Shown: piece by piece, positions 1-5,422 of the stretch
How positions within the stretch are numbered: position 1 is the first letter of the stretch
Layout of the letters: every line of letters starts with the position of its first letter
Assembly: GCA_002293295.1 (NCBI GenBank)
Contig: DBCY01000213.1
Span: 176 to 7,543 of the forward strand
DNA from: Ruminococcus sp. UBA946
Lineage (GTDB): Bacteria; Bacillota; Clostridia; Oscillospirales; Ruminococcaceae
Direction of reading: 5' to 3'
Length of the DNA: 7,368 nucleotides
Program-made: the position numbers and the translations under genes
Notes under the pieces: generated by a model
The model's input: the letters and a program-made list of their open reading frames with translations, nothing else
Database searches by the model: none
What the model was told of the DNA's origin: nothing

Positions 1-21
1 GGAGTATAAAGTTGAATCTAT

Positions 22-61
22 AAATAAAAAACTCCTGTATAATTGAAATATCAATTTACAG
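22..61 (-). terminator. Rho-independent terminator of the XRE regulator gene
   Basis: Read on the minus strand, CTGTA and AATTGA (61-51) pair with TCAATT and TACAG (46-35) around the loop TATT, with one bulged A. The run GAGTTTTTTATTT (34-22) follows at once. A stable hairpin followed by a T-tract about 20 nt after the stop codon of the XRE gene is the standard intrinsic terminator layout. The stem is AT-rich, so strength is uncertain. Confidence 0.7.
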
Positions 62-83
62 AAGCGGATTTATTAACATATGT

Positions 84-386
84 TTATTTAAATTTATTTA
101 TAATATCCATGATTATTTGTTTTTCATCACTTGTAAGAATTACCCATTTTTCAAACAATTCCATTTGCTCGTCTGATAACTCAATCATATTACCTTCAGC
201 GAAGAATTGTGATAGTGTTATTCCAAGACCTTTACAGATTTTTTCAAGAGTTGGAATTGTGGGGTTGGTATCCCTGTTAAACATATTGGTAAGCGTAGAC
301 GACTGTATGCCTGATTCCTCACCCAGTCTGTATACTGTCCAATTGCGTTTACGCAGTATTTCCCGTATCCTGTCAAGAGTTTTCAT
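84..386 (-). CDS. XRE-family helix-turn-helix transcriptional regulator
   Basis: A 100-residue protein with an N-terminal Cro/C1-type HTH at about residues 5-60. The helix-turn-helix core runs from about T17 (TVYRLGEESGIQSSTLTNMF) and is followed by the typical TIPTLEKICKGLGITLSQFF helices. The remaining 40 or so residues are a short acidic helical tail with no recognised ligand domain. The family binds DNA as a dimer, usually as a repressor. The start is supported by AGGAGG at 398-393, 6 nt before the ATG. It is divergent from the 144-residue gene at 507, with 120 nt between the starts; the shared region holds a 9-bp inverted repeat over the neighbour's promoter, so it probably represses that gene and perhaps itself. 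The HTH call is firm; target and signal are inferred. Confidence 0.93.
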   Translation of the reverse strand: MKTLDRIREILRKRNWTVYRLGEESGIQSSTLTNMFNRDTNPTIPTLEKICKGLGITLSQFFAEGNMIELSDEQMELFEKWVILTSDEKQIIMDIINKFK

Positions 387-417
387 CTAAATCCTCCTAA
401 AATATTTTTATGTACTT

Positions 418-446
418 ATTATAATACACAAAAGGGTAATAATTAA
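418..446 (-). promoter_or_regulatory. Possible promoter of the XRE regulator gene
   Basis: On the minus strand a perfect -10 box TATAAT lies at 423-418, about 20 nt upstream of the AGGAGG site. With a 17-nt spacer the -35 position reads TTAATT (446-441), matching the consensus at only three of six bases. It lies directly beside the inverted repeat at 451-478, so a protein bound there could touch both divergent promoters. Confidence 0.45.
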
Positions 447-450
447 CTTT

Positions 451-478
451 CATATGTATTGACATTTATATACATATG
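451..478. promoter_or_regulatory. Candidate operator: 9-bp perfect inverted repeat over the promoter
   Basis: CATATGTAT (451-459) is the exact reverse complement of ATACATATG (470-478), with 10 nt between the arms. The arms straddle the -35 box and most of the spacer of the plus-strand promoter, and each contains the self-palindromic CATATG, 22 nt (about two helical turns) apart. That geometry suits a dimeric or tetrameric HTH repressor, and the only candidate nearby is the divergent XRE protein. The repeat is read directly; the binding partner is inferred. Confidence 0.55.
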
Positions 479-487
479 GGTTATAAT
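459..487 (+). promoter_or_regulatory. Consensus sigma-A promoter of the 144-residue gene
   Basis: TTGACA at 459-464 and TATAAT at 482-487 are separated by exactly 17 nt, a perfect match to the housekeeping consensus. The GGAGGT ribosome site begins 8 nt after the -10 box, so the untranslated leader is very short. Such a strong promoter covered by an inverted repeat suggests a gene kept off by a repressor and expressed strongly when released. Confidence 0.85.
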
Positions 488-506
488 TATAACTGGAGGT
501 ATTAAT

Positions 507-941
507 ATGTATAATACAGAAAGACAAGCTCTTGTTGAATATATATCAAAATATATAATTAACATGTTAAACGGTGATATAAATAAAAACCTGAAAGATA
601 ATCTTACTGAATGGATTAACAGAATAGGTATGCTTAATGACCGGGTAATGGGAAATTATCTTAAAAGCTTATCAGTTTTATTTGAAGAAGCTGTTACTGA
701 CGAACAAACTTCAGAAAGATTATACTGGTTTTTCTATGAAAAATTACTGTTAGATATAAAAAATATCAATGAATTGCAAAAGTTTACAAACAGAATATCA
801 GAATTTATTAGTGATATTGAAGCTTATACAAAAGTAAAGGAAGCATTCAGAGGTTTCCTGTGTGAATCCACATCCGGATGCGATTTACCCCTTTATATTA
901 TAACAAAACATATAAAAAGTATAGCGAATGCTTATTTTTAG
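507..941 (+). CDS. Uncharacterised helical protein, 144 residues
   Basis: I do not recognise this protein. It begins MYNTERQALVEY and is predicted by eye to be mostly alpha-helical, rich in Lys, Glu, Ile, Asn and Leu, with no signal peptide or membrane segment. The only two cysteines are close together near the C-terminus (CESTSGC). An in-frame ATG at 459 would give 160 residues, but it overlaps the -35 box; the start at 507 has GGAGGT (495-500) 6 nt upstream, so I chose it. It is divergent from the XRE regulator and very AT-rich, as is that gene, which suggests the two were acquired as a unit. The pair resembles a repressor and its controlled target, but a toxin, phage or stress role cannot be assigned from sequence. 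Confidence 0.8.
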   Translation: MYNTERQALVEYISKYIINMLNGDINKNLKDNLTEWINRIGMLNDRVMGNYLKSLSVLFEEAVTDEQTSERLYWFFYEKLLLDIKNINELQKFTNRISEFISDIEAYTKVKEAFRGFLCESTSGCDLPLYIITKHIKSIANAYF

Positions 942-1005
942 TTAAGAATGACAATATAATTTTATGGCTATAGTCCGCAGATAATATATCTTTGTCTGCA
1001 AACTG

Positions 1006-1030
1006 AAAAGACCGCCGAAGCGGTCTTTTT
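1006..1030. terminator. Bidirectional intrinsic terminator between convergent genes
   Basis: AAAAGACCGC (1006-1015) pairs perfectly with GCGGTCTTTT (1020-1029) around four bases, with a T-run on either strand. On the minus strand the loop reads TTCG closed by C-G, the very stable UUCG tetraloop. It sits 14 nt after the efflux-pump stop codon (minus) and about 65 nt after the stop at 941 (plus), so it can end both transcripts. Confidence 0.9.
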
Positions 1031-1043
1031 CGTAAGAATAATA

Positions 1044-2342
1044 TTACTTTTCAAGTCTGCGTATATGCTTATCCGCACAGAACGGCAGGCAGGAAAGCGC
1101 GCCGAATATGCCGATTACGAAAAACAGCATTGCCGCCCCGGAACCTTTCCCCGTTCCGAACAGCATACTCCATACGCTTCCCGTGGACTGCGCTTCCATA
1201 AAGGGTTCAAAAACCTTATCAACCAGAAACCCCCCGAACAAGTATCCGATAGGAATAGTAAAAAACTGGAGCGTGTTTCTTGCGGAATAGACCCGTCCCT
1301 GCATTTCAACCGGGATTTTCGAGCGGAAAAGGACGTCCATATTGGCGTTCATAACCGGTATTAAAATCCATCCCAGGACGGCGCCTGCGCACCAAACAGG
1401 GGTGTTTCTTCCGAAAGCGAGGATGAAATTCTCCGTACTCATTGAAAAAAGAAGGGAGCCGCATATAACACGCGTCCTGCTTTTAGGCGCCGGAAGAACG
1501 GTAACAAGGAGACTTCCCAGCATCATCGCAATTCCGGTGACGGTGTTGACTATACCAAGAGAAACCTCGCTTCCGCCGTTCCGCGAAAGAATCATAGCAG
1601 GCAGGGCGGCATTGAATATTGAAGCTGTAAAGTTAATAACCGCAAGAAACAGTATTAAATCCAGGATTCCCTTGTTATCCTTCAAATACCGCAAACCGTT
1701 TTTTGCCGAACGTATGACCGTTTCTTTCACAGCTCCGGCTTTTTCTTTTATTACCGGTATCCTGATAAAGAACAACAGGGAAACAAACGCAATCACAAAT
1801 GTGAACAAGTCGAACACTATTACGAATTCAAGGCTTGTAAAGGAAAGCAAAGCGGACGCAAGAACAGGTGTTAGCATGGTGACAAGTGAATTTGTAAAAG
1901 ACCTCATCCCGCTTGCTTTCTGATAATATTTTTCCGGCGTAAGCAGTGTTACCGAAACGTCGGTGGCAGGCTGCTGAACCGTATTCATAAGTCCGTTAAG
2001 AGTATTGATAACATATAAATGCCATACTTCCAGCTTTCCGGTTATCAGCAGAATAAGCACGGAAACCGTACAAAGTGCGGCGAAGCTGTCGCTTAAAAGT
2101 ATTGTGACCTTTTTGTTCCACCGGTCGGATAAAGCTCCGGCGAAAATACTCAGCAAAACATAGGGTGCATACGAGCATACCGTTAAAAGCGCGGTTGTGA
2201 GGGCAGACCCTTCGTTCTGATACGACCAAATCACAACGGCAAAATTGGTCATTGAGCTGCCCAGGGAAGAAAACGACTGTGTTATCCATAAAATAAGGAA
2301 CGGACGCAGTTCCTTTATAGTTGTTTTAAATTGTTTTTTCAT
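1044..2342 (-). CDS. MFS drug efflux transporter (macrolide-efflux Mef-like)
   Basis: A 432-residue integral membrane protein with about 12 hydrophobic segments, a usual length for the Mef/EntS-like (MFS_3) branch of proton-driven drug exporters. Visible signatures are the MFS motif A, GALSDRWNKK at residues 69-78 in the first cytoplasmic loop, and MQGRVYSARNTLQ at about 347-359, which resembles the GRVFS stretch of Mef proteins. The family exports hydrophobic drugs such as macrolides; the substrate here is unknown. The start is supported by AAAGGAG, 7 nt upstream. The upstream region carries a short leader ORF and a hairpin around this ribosome site, pointing to inducible translation. It lies downstream of the PHP gene on the same strand but is functionally unrelated to it, so it is probably an independent resistance gene. 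Another substrate class remains possible. Confidence 0.9.
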   Translation of the reverse strand: MKKQFKTTIKELRPFLILWITQSFSSLGSSMTNFAVVIWSYQNEGSALTTALLTVCSYAPYVLLSIFAGALSDRWNKKVTILLSDSFAALCTVSVLILLITGKLEVWHLYVINTLNGLMNTVQQPATDVSVTLLTPEKYYQKASGMRSFTNSLVTMLTPVLASALLSFTSLEFVIVFDLFTFVIAFVSLLFFIRIPVIKEKAGAVKETVIRSAKNGLRYLKDNKGILDLILFLAVINFTASIFNAALPAMILSRNGGSEVSLGIVNTVTGIAMMLGSLLVTVLPAPKSRTRVICGSLLFSMSTENFILAFGRNTPVWCAGAVLGWILIPVMNANMDVLFRSKIPVEMQGRVYSARNTLQFFTIPIGYLFGGFLVDKVFEPFMEAQSTGSVWSMLFGTGKGSGAAMLFFVIGIFGALSCLPFCADKHIRRLEK

Positions 2343-2344
2343 GA

Positions 2345-2382
2345 CTTTGCTCCTTTTTCATAATATTTATGAAAATGCAAAG
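2345..2382 (-). promoter_or_regulatory. Hairpin sequestering the efflux-pump ribosome binding site
   Basis: On the minus strand, CTTTGC (2382-2377) pairs with GCAAAG (2350-2345) and TTTTCATAA (2375-2367) pairs perfectly with TTATGAAAA (2363-2355), with a three-base loop. The Shine-Dalgarno bases AGGA (2354-2351) lie in the internal loop between the two stems and the next G is paired, so the site should be poorly accessible while the hairpin stands. No T-run follows, which argues against a transcription terminator. Confidence 0.65.
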
Positions 2383-2386
2383 CCTT

Positions 2387-2471
2387 TTCGGACGGATTCT
2401 ATTCACCTTTTCAGTAAATTAATATGAACAGCTCTGTGCCGTGCCGTCCGAATCAGACCCTGCACAGAGCT
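2387..2471 (-). promoter_or_regulatory. Interlocked inverted repeats of the efflux-pump leader
   Basis: Two perfect inverted repeats are interleaved. In RNA order on the minus strand: arm B1 AGCTCTGTGC (2471-2462), arm A1 TTCGGACGG (2452-2444), arm B2 GCACAGAGCT (2439-2430), arm A2 CCGTCCGAA (2395-2387). B1 lies inside the leader ORF and A1 starts at the base after its stop codon. The order B1-A1-B2-A2 permits either a pseudoknot or a switch between two hairpins depending on where a ribosome sits. This is the hallmark of attenuators controlled by leader-peptide translation; the switching itself is inferred. Confidence 0.65.
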
Positions 2472-2491
2472 TCTGCAATACAAAGTATCAT
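2453..2491 (-). CDS. Putative 12-residue regulatory leader peptide
   Basis: ATG at 2491-2489 opens a short frame encoding MILCIAEALCRV, ending in TGA at 2455-2453. GAAAGGA (2506-2500) lies 8 nt upstream, a normal ribosome binding site for this genome. Codons 7-10 lie in arm B1 of the downstream inverted repeat, so a ribosome paused on this ORF would block that stem. Leader peptides of this size precede many ribosome-targeting antibiotic resistance genes (erm, cat and mef/msr types), where drug-induced stalling opens the resistance gene. The sequence matches none of the leader peptides I remember. An ORF this short could arise by chance; its position and ribosome site are the support. Confidence 0.5.
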   Translation of the reverse strand: MILCIAEALCRV

Positions 2492-2528
2492 TAAAACTAT
2501 CCTTTCTGAAAGTTTAAAATTGTTTTGA

Positions 2529-2557
2529 ACTTTATCTTTCAGTACAATTATTTACAA
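2529..2557 (-). promoter_or_regulatory. Possible promoter of the efflux-pump leader transcript
   Basis: On the minus strand TTGTAA (2557-2552), overlapping the last codons of the PHP gene, and TAAAGT (2534-2529) are 17 nt apart; each matches the consensus at four of six bases. Transcription would start about 30 nt before the leader ORF's ribosome site. A 7-bp inverted repeat (2506-2512 with 2536-2542) flanks the start region. Readthrough from the PHP gene is the alternative. Confidence 0.3.
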
Positions 2558-3267
2558 GGGTGTGTCAGTGCATACAGAATATCGGGTGTGCTTCTGCCTG
2601 CCGTTTCAAGAAAATTCAACGGTTCGCTGATATGCCCGAGGCTGTGGGCGTCGGAATCAGTAATTATTCTGCATTCCCGCAGATACGGGTTTTCGTTCTT
2701 CAGCTTTTCGGCAATCTCGGGATTCATAACCTCGGCGCAGGCAAATTTACTGTCAGGGGGGATAAAGCCTAAGTTTGAAAGCAGGCTTGATGAGCTTTTA
2801 TCAATATGAGCCGGAATCATTATTCCGTTATATTCCGAAACGATGTCATACACCTCGTCAAAACCCACGGCAGCAGCATTAATAAGGAGATTTGGGATAA
2901 TCCCTGTAATTTCATCATTTTCATCCGCAATCCGCTGTTTTCCGAATATTTCCTCATTATTCGGGAAAGCCGGCAGACGTTGTGTTACGAACCCGTCAAA
3001 CCGCATTGCGCTGTCAAGGCTTTCAAACAGACACAGAATGTGAACCTCCTCGGCTGTTGTGAGTTCCATACCGGGGATTGCGGTTATTCCGTATTTCCCG
3101 GCAAGCTTTATAACAGCGGGACAGTTTTTGCAGCTGTTATGGTCGGTTACCGCTATAATGTCAAGTCCCTTCAAAGCCGCCATACCGATAACGTCCGATG
3201 GCAGCATATCATCGTCCGCGCAGGGCGAAAGGCATGAATGGATATGCAGGTCATATGATAAAAGCAT
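2548..3267 (-). CDS. PHP-domain metal-dependent phosphoesterase
   Basis: A 239-residue stand-alone PHP protein of the TrpH/YciV-like kind. Metal-site motifs are visible in order: DLHIHS with H8 and H10, TDHN with D42 and H43, PGMELTT with E68, H76 in EVHIL, AHIDK with H154, and DSDAH with D206 and H208. The family hydrolyses phosphoester bonds of nucleotides or small phosphates in the cytoplasm using two or three metal ions; the substrate here is not known. A GTG start 9 nt further upstream is in frame, but AAGGTG 6 nt before the ATG at 3267 favours this one. The gene follows the DRTGG gene on the same strand with an 80-nt gap. In Clostridia a PHP gene is commonly found with DRTGG, HATPase and HydS-like genes, so a role in that set is likely but unproven. 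Confidence 0.92.
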   Translation of the reverse strand: MLLSYDLHIHSCLSPCADDDMLPSDVIGMAALKGLDIIAVTDHNSCKNCPAVIKLAGKYGITAIPGMELTTAEEVHILCLFESLDSAMRFDGFVTQRLPAFPNNEEIFGKQRIADENDEITGIIPNLLINAAAVGFDEVYDIVSEYNGIMIPAHIDKSSSSLLSNLGFIPPDSKFACAEVMNPEIAEKLKNENPYLRECRIITDSDAHSLGHISEPLNFLETAGRSTPDILYALTHPCK

Positions 3268-3306
3268 AAAAAGCACCTTCTTGCATTGTGGAGAGCATAT
3301 GGTTAT

Positions 3307-3350
3307 TAGAGAATAGCTCTCGAAAACTAGCTGCTGGTTACTATTCTCTA
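3307..3350 (-). repeat. 10-bp inverted repeat between the DRTGG and PHP genes
   Basis: TAGAGAATAG (3307-3316) is the exact reverse complement of CTATTCTCTA (3341-3350), with 24 nt between. The promoter-proximal arm includes the TAG stop codon of the DRTGG gene. A second, mutually exclusive pairing exists: GAGAGC (3291-3296) with GCTCTC (3316-3321). No T-run follows on the minus strand, so it is not a standard terminator; it may process or stabilise the mRNA, or partly terminate transcription before the PHP gene. Confidence 0.5.
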
Positions 3351-3692
3351 TTTATCAACTATTAGCTTATGCGCTTTAAGCGCCGCGTCAAATACCGGCA
3401 ATTCCGTCCTTAAAACGGTTACACCCTGCTGCTTTGCCTTTTCCAGCGCTGACGGGTCAAGCATGGCGCTTTCAGCAATAACAATGCACCCGCCGTCCGT
3501 CAGGACGGCGACGGCAACGGTATTGACATTACCCATAACGGTTACCCATACCGAACCTGCGGGATTGCGGGACATCGCAAAGGACAGCAAATCACAGCAG
3601 AATACCTTTGACAGTTCCGTATCCATGTTACCGCTCCCGTTTATAATTTCAAACCCGGCAGAGCTGATAAAATCCCCAAGCTTCATATTCAT
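3348..3692 (-). CDS. Stand-alone DRTGG-domain protein
   Basis: About 114 residues, consisting of a single DRTGG-type alpha/beta domain. The pattern is typical of the short clostridial form: an N-terminal MKLGDFISSAGFEIING segment, then CCDLLSFAM, then WVTVMGNVNTVAVAVLTDGG, then VTVLRTELPVFDAALKAHKLI. DRTGG domains also occur beside CBS domains and in phosphotransacetylase-type proteins, where they are thought to bind small ligands such as nucleotides; no activity is established for the stand-alone form. Three in-frame ATGs are close together. The first (3698) abuts the GGAAGG site, so I prefer the second (3692), about 5-6 nt from it. The lipoprotein gene ends 31 nt upstream, so the two may share a transcript. 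A second DRTGG protein ends at 7195 in the hydrogenase operon. Confidence 0.85.
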   Translation of the reverse strand: MNMKLGDFISSAGFEIINGSGNMDTELSKVFCCDLLSFAMSRNPAGSVWVTVMGNVNTVAVAVLTDGGCIVIAESAMLDPSALEKAKQQGVTVLRTELPVFDAALKAHKLIVDK

Positions 3693-3723
3693 GGCCATCC
3701 TTCCGAAGTTATGATATTCTTAT

Positions 3724-5145
3724 TCAGTGAGTTATCTGAGTCTGTTTGCCTAAATCCTGTATTTCAAACGTTTGTATATCGTCAGGATTATTTATATCAA
3801 CCGTTACAATCTTATAGTAGAAATATCCGTACCCTGGCAATGTGTTGTTTTCATCGGAGGGCATAACTATAACAAATTTACCGGAGCTGATTTCAATCAC
3901 ATTGCACCAGTCTGACGGGATAACGGGCAGCCTGCCGTCTTTTTCGGCGGCTTCCCTGTATTTTTTTGCGTCGGCTATGCTGATTTCGTATCCATTATAT
4001 AATTCGGTATCGCCGAAATCGGGAACTTTTTCACTGCCGTGAACAAATGAACCGATATAATAAATGGTTTCCTTATCAAAATTAACGGAAAACTGACTGT
4101 ATTCCGCTTGCTCCTCAATCTTTCCGAACCAGTGCTCTCCGGCGAAAATATAAAACTCTTCTCCGTCGGGGAAAAATCTGCACCATGAGTTCCAATCCTT
4201 GGTTTTATCGGGGTTTACGTTTAATGCCCTGTCAATTCTGTTTTCAATGACATTAAACCGGAAGAGGTATTCCGCCCCGCTGTTATATGTCATGATAATA
4301 TAATTTTCATCCGCGTAATAAATATGCCACGTTTCTGTGCCGACCGGGCGTGTCTTAAGTACATCGGCGGCTTCGGACAAACCATTAAAAAAGGGCGGAG
4401 TTACTTCGTATACCGACGATTCAGGTTTTTGAGCAGTCTTTAAGTTAATCGCCGTGTTATCATCTTCGTTAAAGAAAATATAGTCATTTGGGTGAATATT
4501 TAAATTGCCTTCGTCGTCTGTCCAGTAAAGGTTCATTACGCATTTTTTATCTGCTGCCATTTCTATAATTATATCCGGCGTAAGTTCCGCGATAAAGCCT
4601 CCTCCGCTGTAAAGCGATAAATCAGGATAATCTTCTGAAACGGGTTCAGCTTTGTCTATTCCCAGTTCGGATACGGTTTTTTCGTAAAAGGACTGATACG
4701 CCTGCTTTTGAATTTCCGCCAGCTTTTCCTCGGTTTCTTTCATGTATTCAACTGCTTCGGGCGTTTCATATAGAAAACCCATTTCGTCTTTCCAAAAACC
4801 GTATGAATAATAATACATAAGCTCGCCGTAAACAGTCCCGTCGGCTTTAAAAGCATTGAGGTAATCGTAATACCCGGGAGCGGTTAAGAATACTTTAATT
4901 TCATCGCCGGCATCTGCGGATTTAACAGCCTCTTTTAGCATTGGTGAAATAAAATAAGGCGATTTCATGGCTTGTTCGTATTTTATATGCAAATCTTTAT
5001 CTGATAAAGCTGTTACTTCACTTAAAACAGGCAGGGCAGCTGTTTCGCTTACTATACCGGTTTCAGTTTTTCCGGGAACGGCGTCGGTATTGCAGGCGGT
5101 CATCAGTATTGTCATTATTAAAGCCGCCGCTATAATCCTTTTCAT
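3724..5145 (-). CDS. Uncharacterised secreted lipoprotein, 473 residues
   Basis: The N-terminus MKRIIAAALIMTILMTACN is a lipoprotein signal peptide: positive start, hydrophobic core, then a lipobox with Cys18 as the lipidated residue, so the protein should be anchored on the outer face of the cytoplasmic membrane. After a flexible Thr/Ser/Glu-rich linker, the mature protein is acidic and rich in Tyr, Trp and Phe, with beta-rich stretches (for example ETWHIYYADENYIIMTYNSG) reminiscent of propeller-like or sandwich folds. I recognise no named domain. GGAG lies 9 nt before the start. It sits between the hydrogenase-like gene, with a 277-nt repeat-bearing gap, and the DRTGG gene, with a 31-nt gap. 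It looks like an insertion into an otherwise cytoplasmic redox-signalling set. Nothing suggests a frameshift. Confidence 0.85.
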   Translation of the reverse strand: MKRIIAAALIMTILMTACNTDAVPGKTETGIVSETAALPVLSEVTALSDKDLHIKYEQAMKSPYFISPMLKEAVKSADAGDEIKVFLTAPGYYDYLNAFKADGTVYGELMYYYSYGFWKDEMGFLYETPEAVEYMKETEEKLAEIQKQAYQSFYEKTVSELGIDKAEPVSEDYPDLSLYSGGGFIAELTPDIIIEMAADKKCVMNLYWTDDEGNLNIHPNDYIFFNEDDNTAINLKTAQKPESSVYEVTPPFFNGLSEAADVLKTRPVGTETWHIYYADENYIIMTYNSGAEYLFRFNVIENRIDRALNVNPDKTKDWNSWCRFFPDGEEFYIFAGEHWFGKIEEQAEYSQFSVNFDKETIYYIGSFVHGSEKVPDFGDTELYNGYEISIADAKKYREAAEKDGRLPVIPSDWCNVIEISSGKFVIVMPSDENNTLPGYGYFYYKIVTVDINNPDDIQTFEIQDLGKQTQITH

Positions 5146-5257
5146 ATCAGAAATCTCCGTTCATAATATAATTCATATATAATACAACTCAGCCGGCTAA
5201 AATTTTTCAGTGAATGGAAATTTGATATTTTGTTGAATAAACCCTATTGAAAGTATA

Positions 5258-5410
5258 GAATAATAAGTAAAATCATACCGCTGTTATTGTTACTTGTTAA
5301 TTAATGCTAGTACCTCGTAACATCTAAAAATTGCGAATAATAAATTAAAATCATACCGCCACAGGCGGTATACCACCATTGTTAATTGTTAATTTTTAAT
5401 AGTTAATTGG
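5258..5410. repeat. Two degenerate copies of a short palindromic intergenic repeat
   Basis: GAATAATAA followed, after one or two variable bases, by TAAAATCATACCGC occurs at 5258-5281 and again at 5335-5359. Each copy is followed by a TTGTTA-TTGTTAATT stretch (near 5288-5302 and 5379-5394). The second copy carries a complete palindrome, ATACCGCC-ACA-GGCGGTAT (5353-5371), plus outer arms ATTAAAA/TTTTAAT (5344-5350 with 5394-5400); the first has lost the second half of the hairpin. This suggests a small REP- or MITE-like element duplicated in tandem and decayed. Nothing in the 5146-5422 gap appears to code for protein. Confidence 0.6.
5341..5371 (-). terminator. Likely terminator of the hydrogenase-like operon
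   Basis: On the minus strand ATACCGCC pairs perfectly with GGCGGTAT around TGT (5371-5353), and the RNA continues GATTTTAATTTA (5352-5341). A GC-rich 8-bp stem followed by a U-rich tail about 50 nt after the stop codon at 5423 fits an intrinsic terminator. The T-run is interrupted by A residues, so termination may be partial. The same hairpin belongs to the intergenic repeat. Confidence 0.55.
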
Positions 5411-5422
5411 TATTAGAGGGTG

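Noticed and set aside
459..941. Longer 160-residue reading of the plus-strand gene starting at 459
   Set aside because: That start codon overlaps the -35 box and has no ribosome site, whereas the ATG at 507 has GGAGGT 6 nt upstream.
1342..1923. 193-codon plus-strand open frame
   Set aside because: It is antisense to the MFS gene, lacks a ribosome site, and its product has no recognisable features.
2345..2382. Hairpin before the pump read as an intrinsic transcription terminator
   Set aside because: No T-run follows on the minus strand, and the stem encloses the Shine-Dalgarno sequence, so translational control fits better.
2245..2427. 60-codon plus-strand frame across the pump start and leader
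   Set aside because: It lacks a ribosome site, and the region is better explained as the RNA leader of the minus-strand gene.
2806..3237. 143-codon plus-strand open frame
   Set aside because: It is antisense to the PHP gene, whose metal-binding motifs are all intact.
3348..3692. DRTGG protein as HPr kinase/phosphorylase
   Set aside because: It is far too short and has no P-loop; only the small stand-alone DRTGG domain is present.
5191..5198. AGCCGGCT palindrome upstream of the lipoprotein gene
   Set aside because: Eight bases with no extension and no convincing promoter around it; too weak to call an operator.
5268..5359. 14-nt direct repeats as attachment sites or a CRISPR fragment
   Set aside because: There are only two copies, the intervening 64 nt is not a spacer-like unit, there is no integrase or cas gene, and the similarity extends into the flanks as in a duplicated intergenic repeat.
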